Below, one piece after another: positions 6,976 to 12,296 of a stretch of DNA of 12,296 bases. Source of the DNA: an uncultured Eubacteriales bacterium (lineage in GTDB: Bacteria; Bacillota; Clostridia; Oscillospirales; CAG-272); NCBI GenBank assembly GCA_934385225.1, contig CAKRPQ010000067.1:1-12296 (forward strand), written 5' to 3'. A model generated the notes under the pieces. That model was not told the DNA's origin and did no database searches. It saw nothing but the letters and a program-made list of their open reading frames with translations. Made by a program: the position numbers and the translations under genes. Each line of letters opens with the position of its first letter. The stretch's first letter is position 1.

Positions 6976-7767
6976 ATGAAAATTTTTCTAAGTGACAAAA
7001 CCGTCATAACCGAGATACGTCACATCGGGAAGTATGGCTCCGAATCGGACGAACGTGTGTCGCACTATGCTCCATGCAGCGCATCGTGTGAGCTTATTTA
7101 TAATGTTTCCGGGGTTCATCGGACAGAATATCTCGATAAAATCGGTGTTACTCACGCGGGCGATTTGCGATTTCTCCCGATCACGCAGAAAAAAGGGAAG
7201 TATATCGTAACACGGATCGAGAACGGTGTCTGTTTTGATGTTTTCTTTAATATGACAGGCGAATTTCAAAATGAAATGGTTATATTAAAAGCTCCCGAAA
7301 GGGAGCGTGTGGGATCGCTTTACGAAAAAATGTATTCTGTCTGGAAGGCAAAGAATGTCGGATATTATGAGCATGCGATGTCACTGTTTTATGAGGTTAT
7401 AAGAATAATTAAAAAATCGTCGGAGAACAGTTATGTTCAAAGCGGGAAATATGAGATTATTCGCCCTGCGGTCGAATATATGCGCATGAATTATTCTGCT
7501 CCCGATTTCGATTATTCGTTGCTTCCCGCGCTTTGCGGTGTCAGTTACAGCTATTTCGGAAGGCTTTTTAGCACTTGCATGGGTATGTCTCCTCGCGAAT
7601 ATATTACAAAACTGCGCCTCGAAAGCGCGTGCGAAATGCTCCTTACAGGCAGAATGACCGTAAAGTACATCGCGCACGCGACAGGTTTTGACGATGAATG
7701 TTATTTCAGCCGCATATTTTCGGCGCGGTACGGCAAATCGCCGAGAGAATATATGCATTCAGAATAA
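6976..7767 (+). CDS. AraC-family transcriptional regulator
   Basis: A 263-aa cytosolic DNA-binding protein. The C-terminal 100 residues form the two-helix-turn-helix AraC domain: the first HTH around 178-200 (LLPALCGVSYSYFGRLF), then GMSPREYITKLRLESACEML (203-222), and the second HTH in MTVKYIAHATGFDDECYFSRIFSARYGKSPREY (227-259), an almost textbook signature. The N-terminal 150 residues look like a cupin-type sensor domain that would bind a small ligand, but no ligand is predictable. It is divergent from GRE A across a 147-bp gap with a direct-repeat operator, so it is most likely the substrate-responsive activator of the GRE operon. The ATG follows AGGGTG at close spacing. Its 3' end overlaps the convergent spoVAC gene by 9 bp. 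Confidence 0.93.
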   Translation: MKIFLSDKTVITEIRHIGKYGSESDERVSHYAPCSASCELIYNVSGVHRTEYLDKIGVTHAGDLRFLPITQKKGKYIVTRIENGVCFDVFFNMTGEFQNEMVILKAPERERVGSLYEKMYSVWKAKNVGYYEHAMSLFYEVIRIIKKSSENSYVQSGKYEIIRPAVEYMRMNYSAPDFDYSLLPALCGVSYSYFGRLFSTCMGMSPREYITKLRLESACEMLLTGRMTVKYIAHATGFDDECYFSRIFSARYGKSPREYMHSE

Positions 7768-8202
7768 GCCGAAAATATAATATATAACCCCGTAAAGCGC
7801 GCCCGCAAGCGTTCCGTAGAGAAGCACGGGACCCGCAACGGTGAATATTTTGGAGCCGACGCCGAGAACAAGTCCTTCGCTTTTTGTGTCAATGGCGGGC
7901 GAAACGACAGAGTTCGCAAAACCCGTTATCGGCACGAGAGTACCCGCGCCTGCGAACTTCGCTATTTTGTCAAAAACACCGATTCCCGTACACAGAGCCG
8001 CGAGAAAAATGAGTGTTACCGATGTCAGTGTACCCGCGTCGTCTTTTTCCATACCGAGCATCATATATAAATTTGTGAGCAGCTCGGCAAAAGCGCAGAT
8101 TGCCCCGCCGACGCAGAAGGCTTTTATGCAGTCGGGTACGACAGGGGATTTCGGCGCGTGCGCGGTCGCGTATTTTTTGTAGGTTTTCTTGTCAATATTC
8201 AT
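7759..8202 (-). CDS. spoVAC: Stage V sporulation protein AC
   Basis: A 147-aa integral membrane protein of the SpoVAC family, which in Bacillus forms part of the channel for dipicolinic acid movement into the forespore and out during germination. Family landmarks are the N-terminal cytosolic KYATAHAPKSP, then CIKAFCVGGAICAFAELL, the GVFDKIAKFAGAGTLVPITGFANSVVSPAID block (about 75-105) and EGLVLGVGSKIFTVAGPV (108-125). Hydrophobic segments lie near 27-48, 60-78, 85-105 and 118-145. The start is backed by GGAGGA about 9 nt upstream. Unusually, no spoVAD or spoVAE is adjacent; the gene stands alone and its last codons overlap the end of the AraC gene. I could not find a convincing sigma-G promoter upstream. 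Confidence 0.9.
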   Translation of the reverse strand: MNIDKKTYKKYATAHAPKSPVVPDCIKAFCVGGAICAFAELLTNLYMMLGMEKDDAGTLTSVTLIFLAALCTGIGVFDKIAKFAGAGTLVPITGFANSVVSPAIDTKSEGLVLGVGSKIFTVAGPVLLYGTLAGALYGVIYYIFGLF

Positions 8203-8271
8203 TTTTCGTTTCCTCCGCCCTTATTTTTTCACGGAAGCGCGGATTTATGCGTAAAAATTCATAAAAAACAC

Positions 8272-8300
8272 TTTACAAAGCCGTTTTTTCGGCATATAAT
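8272..8300 (+). promoter_or_regulatory. Promoter of the acidic coiled-coil protein gene
   Basis: TTTACA (8272-8277), 17 nt, TATAAT (8295-8300), a near-consensus sigma-A promoter. The spacer contains GCCG (8280-8283) and CGGC (8290-8293) around six T residues, a small inverted repeat between the two boxes. Confidence 0.75.
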
Positions 8301-8336
8301 AGATTCGGAACAGAATTTACGAAAGGAAGAAGATAT

Positions 8337-8801
8337 ATGTCAGGTTTCGATGAATTTATAGAAAAAGCAAAAAAGGTCGCTACGCGCGCGGCGGGCGAAA
8401 CGGTCAAATTTACAGATGTCACGACGACAAAAGTGAAGATCAAGGCAGAGGAGGCAAAGCTCTGCGAAAGATACGAAAGGCTCGGCAGAGCGGCTTACAA
8501 AATGCTCTCCGAAATGAGCGTTGTTTCGGACGAGATCGCGGAGGCACTCGGGGAAGTCGAAAACGAACGTGTGAAAATTAAGGAGCTTAAAGCCGTTCTT
8601 GCCGAAAAGCGTGCCAAATACAGCGAAAAATCGGAAGAGAACAAAGAGACGGCGAATACGCAAAGCGAGGAAGGACCGACGGAGACCGAAACCGCCAACG
8701 TCGACGCCAAAGCCGACGCCGATGTCGATGAAGATACAGCCGCAAGCGATGCGGAAGCAGGCGATACCTCCGACGAAAATGCGGATAACTACGCAGAATA
8801 A
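8337..8801 (+). CDS. Small coiled-coil protein with an acidic tail, unknown function
   Basis: A 154-aa protein I cannot assign to a named family. Residues 1-100 are predicted to be almost entirely helical and charged, rich in Lys, Glu and Ala (for example IKAEEAKLCERYERLGRAAYKML, 35-57), with heptad-like hydrophobic spacing suggesting a coiled coil. Residues from about 101 to the end are a low-complexity, intrinsically disordered tail of Glu, Asp, Ala and Thr with DA and AD dipeptides. There is one Cys (43), no signal peptide and no membrane segment, so it is probably cytosolic. Promoter, AAAGGAAG ribosome site (8322-8329) and a strong terminator all fit a free-standing, vegetatively expressed gene. 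Confidence 0.8.
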   Translation: MSGFDEFIEKAKKVATRAAGETVKFTDVTTTKVKIKAEEAKLCERYERLGRAAYKMLSEMSVVSDEIAEALGEVENERVKIKELKAVLAEKRAKYSEKSEENKETANTQSEEGPTETETANVDAKADADVDEDTAASDAEAGDTSDENADNYAE

Positions 8802-8815
8802 CGGAATTTGAGATC

Positions 8816-8848
8816 AAAGAGGACGGTCTTTGCCGTCCTCTTTCTTTT
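8816..8848 (+). terminator. Intrinsic terminator of the coiled-coil protein gene
   Basis: AAAGAGGACGG (8816-8826) pairs perfectly over 11 bp with CCGTCCTCTTT (8833-8843) around the loop TCTTTG, followed by CTTTT. It isolates the upstream gene from the tRNA promoter that follows. Confidence 0.9.
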
Positions 8849-8870
8849 GCACACTTTTTGCGTTTTGATA

Positions 8871-8899
8871 TTGACATTGCGTAAAAAATGAGTTATAAT
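8871..8899 (+). promoter_or_regulatory. Consensus promoter of tRNA-Leu
   Basis: TTGACA (8871-8876), 17 nt, TATAAT (8894-8899), a perfect sigma-A match ending 9 nt before the mature tRNA 5' end. It is probably also the promoter of the downstream kinase gene, for which no separate promoter or intervening terminator is seen. Confidence 0.85.
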
Positions 8900-8908
8900 A
8901 AAATATAT

Positions 8909-8991
8909 GCGGGTGTGGCGAAACTGGCAGACGCGTAAGATTTAGGATCTTATGTTTATTCGTGCAGGTTCAAGTCCTGTCACCCGCACCA
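8909..8991 (+). tRNA. tRNA-Leu (anticodon UAG)
   Basis: A complete class II tRNA of 83 nt with an encoded CCA. The acceptor stem GCGGGTG (8909-8915) pairs with CACCCGC (8981-8987), with discriminator A (8988) and CCA (8989-8991). The anticodon stem TAAGA/TCTTA encloses the loop TTTAGGA, giving anticodon TAG (8943-8945) for CUN leucine codons. A long variable arm follows, and the T loop is GTTCAAGTC. All features fit tRNA-Leu. Confidence 0.97.
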
Positions 8992-9017
8992 TAATGAATT
9001 TTTGAGAGGCAACAGAC

Positions 9018-10103
9018 ATGGCAGAAAATGAACTTTTCGATCTCGCCCGGCTGTTCGACATCTGCGAGGACGAGAACGCGACGACGGTAGAACCTTACGG
9101 AAACGGACATATAAATTCTACATTCATCGTTAACGGGAAAAAGAAGTATATACTTCAAAAGATAAACACGAATGTTTTCCCGCACCCGATCGAACTTATG
9201 AACAATATCGACCTTGTGACCGCTCACATAAAGAAAAAGCTCGCCGAGGAGGGCGAGGATACCGAGCGCGGAACGCTCACCATCATAAAAACGAAGGACG
9301 GAAAGAACTACGCGGAGGACTGCGGCGAATATTACAGAATGTTCGGCTTTATCGACGGCGTTTCGCACGATAACACGACAGACCCGTCCCAGCTTTTCAG
9401 AGCTGCGAGCGTTTACGGTAAATTTCAGAAAATGCTTTCCGATTTTCCCGCGGAAAAGCTGTTTGAGGTAATTCCGAAGTTCCACGATACGCCAAGCAGA
9501 CTCCTGAATCTTGAAAGGGCGATAGCGGAGGATAAGAAGGGAAGACTTAAAGAAGTTAAAGCCGACGTTGAATTTGCCCTTTCCTATAAGAACGATATTT
9601 CCTGTGTCACAAGCGGCATTGCCGACGGAAGCATACCGCTCCGCGTAACGCACAACGATACGAAGCTGAACAATTTCCTTTTCGATAAAACGACAGACGA
9701 GTGCCTTTGCCTTATCGACCTTGATACGATAATGCCGGGTTCGCTTCTCTACGATTTCGGTGACGCACTCCGCCTCGGAGCGTCGAGCGCGGCGGAGGAC
9801 GAGGCTGATCTTTCAAAGGTCAATTTTGTATTTGAGCCGTTCGAGCAGTTCGCGCGCGGTTTTGTACTCGGAATGGACGGAAAAATGACAAAGCGCGAGA
9901 TTGAGCTCCTCCCGTACAGCGAGCTTCTTATGACATATGAAGTCGGAATCCGCTTCCTTACCGATTATCTTGAAGGCGATACATATTTTAGGATTGCGTA
10001 CCCCGAACATAACCTCGTCAGGGCGAGAAACCAGCTTATGCTTGTACGCCGCCTTGAAGAAAATATGAATAAGCTGAACAAATTTATTGAAAGTATTTTA
10101 TAA
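9018..10103 (+). CDS. APH-fold sugar kinase, NahK-like (N-acetylhexosamine 1-kinase family)
   Basis: A 361-aa phosphotransferase of the aminoglycoside-kinase fold, resembling bifidobacterial NahK (about 359 aa), which phosphorylates GlcNAc/GalNAc at C1 in host-glycan salvage. Visible motifs are GNGHINSTFIV (28-38, nucleotide loop), YILQKINTNVF (44-54), the catalytic loop RVTHNDTKLNN (209-219) with Asp214 as base and Asn219 as a metal ligand, and LIDLDTIMPG (232-241) with Asp234 or Asp236 as the DFG-like metal ligand, then YDFGDALRLGA (245-255). The start follows GAGAGG at 8-nt spacing and lies only 26 nt after the tRNA, so it is likely read from the tRNA promoter. A strong terminator follows. 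No lacto-N-biose phosphorylase or other salvage gene is nearby, so the hexosamine substrate is inferred from family likeness only. Confidence 0.85.
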   Translation: MAENELFDLARLFDICEDENATTVEPYGNGHINSTFIVNGKKKYILQKINTNVFPHPIELMNNIDLVTAHIKKKLAEEGEDTERGTLTIIKTKDGKNYAEDCGEYYRMFGFIDGVSHDNTTDPSQLFRAASVYGKFQKMLSDFPAEKLFEVIPKFHDTPSRLLNLERAIAEDKKGRLKEVKADVEFALSYKNDISCVTSGIADGSIPLRVTHNDTKLNNFLFDKTTDECLCLIDLDTIMPGSLLYDFGDALRLGASSAAEDEADLSKVNFVFEPFEQFARGFVLGMDGKMTKREIELLPYSELLMTYEVGIRFLTDYLEGDTYFRIAYPEHNLVRARNQLMLVRRLEENMNKLNKFIESIL

Positions 10104-10121
10104 AAATAGTTGTCGAATTTG

Positions 10122-10158
10122 AAATAACCCCGAAAGCCGCAGACTTTCGGGGTTATTT
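10122..10158. terminator. Bidirectional terminator between convergent genes
   Basis: AAATAACCCCGAAAG (10122-10136) pairs perfectly over 15 bp with CTTTCGGGGTTATTT (10144-10158) around a 7-nt loop. The A- and T-rich stem ends give U-tracts on both strands. It serves the kinase from the left and the Gfo-type gene from the right. Confidence 0.9.
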
Positions 10159-10192
10159 GTGTCTCTTTGAAAAAATTAAATTTTGCGAAAAA

Positions 10193-11230
10193 TCAAAATG
10201 TTCGGTTGCTGTCTTTGATTGAATTCATCAACATATTGTGAACGGAGAGATCATAATCGTAAGTGTATTCTTCTTCTTTTTCGCCTTTTATTTTATTATA
10301 AAAGTCTTTCATCATTTCATCATATCTGCCAAATGGCGGGAAATGTATAATTTCACTTCGCATAGAAAAGTTTCTCACATTTTTAATGTGATTTTTGTAA
10401 GTGATTTTACATTTCACATCCTGCGGACAGATGATTCCGGGTATGTCGAGGGGATTTTCAAGCGGCATTATTTCAACTGTGCCGTTCGTGCCTGAGATGA
10501 TGAGCTGGCGGCGGGCGTCGCCGTTCACCTCTGCCGCCGAAGTTTTAATAAAAGAATATCCCCTTTTATACTCATATAAAACAAATCCTGTATCTGTGCA
10601 TGAAGAATTTTCGCTTCCTGTTGAAAAATTATAAGGAATTACTCTTTTAGGATTTCCCATTATTTTATACATCAGATCGGTGAGGTGACAGCCCAGATAG
10701 TACATCATTCCCGACGGCAATGAACCGAGCATATTCAGCATATCGCTCGAGTATTTAATGCTCATGTGGGCTTCAACATAATTAATTTCTCCAAGTGCCC
10801 CCGATCTGACAAGCTCTATCGCTTTTTTTACCGCCGGGTTATATCTGTACATGTATCCCATATGAAAAACGGTTCCGTTTCCCTTCGCAATTTTAACGGC
10901 TTTTTCAAAGCTTTCTGTCGCGCCACCCGGTTTTTCAAGATGAACGTTAAATCCGGAACTTACAAATTTTAATGCCGCCAAATCCTGTTCAAGCTCGTCG
11001 GTTTCGATGATTACCGCGTCAAGAGCCTTGTTTGTCAGAACATCTTCTTCGGTGAGCCAATTTGATTCTTTATAACATTCGGTGCTCATGGCGCGTTTTC
11101 TGCGTTGCTCGTTCGGTTCGCACACCCCGACAATTTCAAACAAGTCCGGCATTGATCTCATTGTACTCATGATATGATCCGAATGACAGCATTCCCATGT
11201 TCCGTACTGAACAACTTTTATCCTGTTCAT
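10193..11230 (-). CDS. Gfo/Idh/MocA-family oxidoreductase
   Basis: A 345-aa NAD(P)-dependent dehydrogenase of the sugar/inositol oxidoreductase family. The N-terminal Rossmann strand IKVVQYGTW opens into GTWECCHSDH (10-19) instead of the usual GxGxxG. EKPGG with catalytic Lys100 lies at 99-103, MGYMYRYNP at 124-132, and GCHLTD with His182 and Asp185 forms the rest of the catalytic site. I start at the ATG 11228-11230, preceded by GGGAGG; a TTG at 11240-11242 could extend the frame by four residues but contains the ribosome binding site itself. It follows the MDR gene by 30 nt in the same direction and is almost surely in its operon, ending at the 10122-10158 terminator. The substrate is probably a sugar, sugar acid or cyclitol; the sequence does not say which. 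Confidence 0.9.
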   Translation of the reverse strand: MNRIKVVQYGTWECCHSDHIMSTMRSMPDLFEIVGVCEPNEQRRKRAMSTECYKESNWLTEEDVLTNKALDAVIIETDELEQDLAALKFVSSGFNVHLEKPGGATESFEKAVKIAKGNGTVFHMGYMYRYNPAVKKAIELVRSGALGEINYVEAHMSIKYSSDMLNMLGSLPSGMMYYLGCHLTDLMYKIMGNPKRVIPYNFSTGSENSSCTDTGFVLYEYKRGYSFIKTSAAEVNGDARRQLIISGTNGTVEIMPLENPLDIPGIICPQDVKCKITYKNHIKNVRNFSMRSEIIHFPPFGRYDEMMKDFYNKIKGEKEEEYTYDYDLSVHNMLMNSIKDSNRTF

Positions 11231-11260
11231 ATATCCTCCCAAAAAACGAGTCCGATTAGG

Positions 11261-12259
11261 TCACAGCCGATCCCAATCAAAAATTATACCTATCGGCAAC
11301 GTGCCGCGACAAAGTCTTTCATATACGGAATGTGCATCAATAGGAGAATGAACTTCGCTTATCATACGTTCGAAATTCAACGCCTCTTTTGCGAGGTAAT
11401 TTAATGTAACACGGCAGTCGTCCATTTCCGTCCAATTGCCGGGGCGGGATTCAAGAGCGGGTCTTGCACCGCTGTGTGCGCCGATCAGCTCTATGCCCGG
11501 ACGGTGAACATCGTTGTAGAAATCAATCTCTGTGAGTTTCCTTGTACATCCGAGCAGTATTACCTTTCCGAATTTTTTTGTGCATTTCAGGCAGGATCTC
11601 AATGCGTTCGGATTTCCTGTGACTTCTATTACGGAATCCACGCCGCTGTATTCTGTTATTGCTTTGACATTATCAATATAGCCGGGATCGGTTGGGTCAA
11701 GCGCATAGTCGGCACCGAGTTTAAGGGCAAGCTCGCGACGTTCCTGAATTGGATCGGATACTATTATATTCAATGCTCCGCACAGTTTTAAGTACTGTAC
11801 CGAAAACAAGCCCAAAAGACCGAGACCGCAAACAAGACAATTATGCCCGATTTCTATATTTGCTTTTCTTACAGCGGCAAGAGAAAATCCCGCAATAATG
11901 GTAAATGCGGCATGTTTCAAATCGACATTGTCTGGAATCTTAACCACTTCTTTCTTATCAACCGTGCAATATTGCCTGTGACCTCCGCCGTGAACCATAA
12001 CTCTGTCACCGACAGCAAATTCGTTGACGCCATCACCGACCTCTGTGATTATTCCGCTTCCGCTGTACCCGGAACTGCTCGGAAAATCAAATTTGCAGCA
12101 GTCGTCACCGTCTTCATTGGCGGTTATAAGTGCCCGTTCCGTACCTGCACTCAGTGCCGAATATTTGAGTCGAACTTTCACTTCGTTTTTTTGAGGTGCT
12201 TTTTCCTCCGCTTCGCAAAGCTGTGCGTCATATTTTGCAACAAACACTATTTCTTTCAT
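11261..12259 (-). CDS. Medium-chain dehydrogenase/reductase lacking zinc ligands
   Basis: A 332-aa protein of the zinc-type alcohol dehydrogenase superfamily. The N-terminal GroES-like domain and the Rossmann motif CGLGLLGLFSVQYLKLCGA (144-162) are clear. At the catalytic-zinc Cys position it has SALSAGTER (34-42), and the usual GHE motif reads GYSGSG (64-69). The four-Cys structural-zinc lobe is also missing, so it is probably a zinc-independent branch. SAGTER-type MDRs are, as I recall, often paired with or fused to Gfo/Idh/MocA domains in bi-domain oxidoreductases, which fits the Gfo gene 30 nt downstream. Together they may oxidise and re-reduce a sugar-like substrate. The start is supported by GGGGAGGA about 11 nt upstream. 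The operon continues beyond the window to the right. Confidence 0.9.
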   Translation of the reverse strand: MKEIVFVAKYDAQLCEAEEKAPQKNEVKVRLKYSALSAGTERALITANEDGDDCCKFDFPSSSGYSGSGIITEVGDGVNEFAVGDRVMVHGGGHRQYCTVDKKEVVKIPDNVDLKHAAFTIIAGFSLAAVRKANIEIGHNCLVCGLGLLGLFSVQYLKLCGALNIIVSDPIQERRELALKLGADYALDPTDPGYIDNVKAITEYSGVDSVIEVTGNPNALRSCLKCTKKFGKVILLGCTRKLTEIDFYNDVHRPGIELIGAHSGARPALESRPGNWTEMDDCRVTLNYLAKEALNFERMISEVHSPIDAHSVYERLCRGTLPIGIIFDWDRL

Positions 12260-12296
12260 TATCCGTTAATCCTCCCCGGAATGACCCGTGTATACA

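Noticed and set aside
8203..8270. Sigma-G promoter for spoVAC
   Set aside because: GCATAAAT (8243-8250 region, minus strand) resembles a -10 element, but no matching -35 element lies at the right distance.
8970..9653. 227-aa open frame on the minus strand opposite the kinase and tRNA
   Set aside because: It overlaps the tRNA and the well-conserved kinase frame, has no recognisable domain, and is a codon-bias shadow.
11231..11242. TTG start for the Gfo-type gene
   Set aside because: The four added codons consist mostly of the Shine-Dalgarno sequence of the ATG at 11230.
12259..12296. Possible 3' end of an upstream gene finishing VIPGRING and overlapping the MDR start as TAATG
   Set aside because: Only 12 codons are visible, and they also cover the MDR ribosome site, so coding cannot be told from leader sequence.

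Overview
The window looks like a chromosomal segment of an anaerobic, endospore-forming, low-to-moderate-GC Firmicute of the Clostridia type. The signs are a SpoVAC gene, a sigma-E-like promoter, purine-rich ribosome binding sites, consensus TTGACA/TATAAT promoters, and oxygen-sensitive glycyl radical enzymes. I see no phage, transposon or CRISPR signature.

Layout. The left edge holds the first codons of a leftward gene, then a rightward amidase-fold gene (191-733) behind a possible sigma-E promoter. A bidirectional terminator follows. The centre is a leftward cluster running from 6828 down to 799: two paralogous glycyl radical enzymes (GREs, here A upstream and B downstream, both 707 aa), one radical-SAM activase and one short-chain dehydrogenase/reductase (SDR). 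An AraC-family regulator is transcribed divergently from 6976. Between the two promoters lies a 12-bp direct repeat of period 19 that abuts the GRE -35 box, as an AraC-type activator site would. To the right come a solitary leftward spoVAC overlapping the end of the regulator, a small acidic coiled-coil protein, tRNA-Leu(UAG) apparently co-transcribed with a NahK-like sugar kinase, a bidirectional terminator, and a leftward pair of sugar-type oxidoreductases (zinc-less MDR and Gfo/Idh/MocA) whose operon begins outside the window.

Most interesting content. The GRE cluster is a self-contained anaerobic pathway module: regulator, two GREs, a shared activase and an oxidoreductase. The GREs carry a GCNE active-site motif rather than the GCVE usual in characterised diol dehydratases. 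They are also shorter than the roughly 780-850 aa typical of that group, and their substrate cannot be read from sequence. Directly after GRE A lies a 40-codon relic of the C-terminus of an SDR (29/40 residues identical to the intact SDR tail). It shows that the cluster arose by duplication of a GRE-activase-SDR unit whose first copy lost its activase and most of its SDR. The likely logic is that the regulator senses a substrate, the GREs perform C-O (or related) cleavage, the activase installs the glycyl radical on both, and the SDR reduces or oxidises the product.
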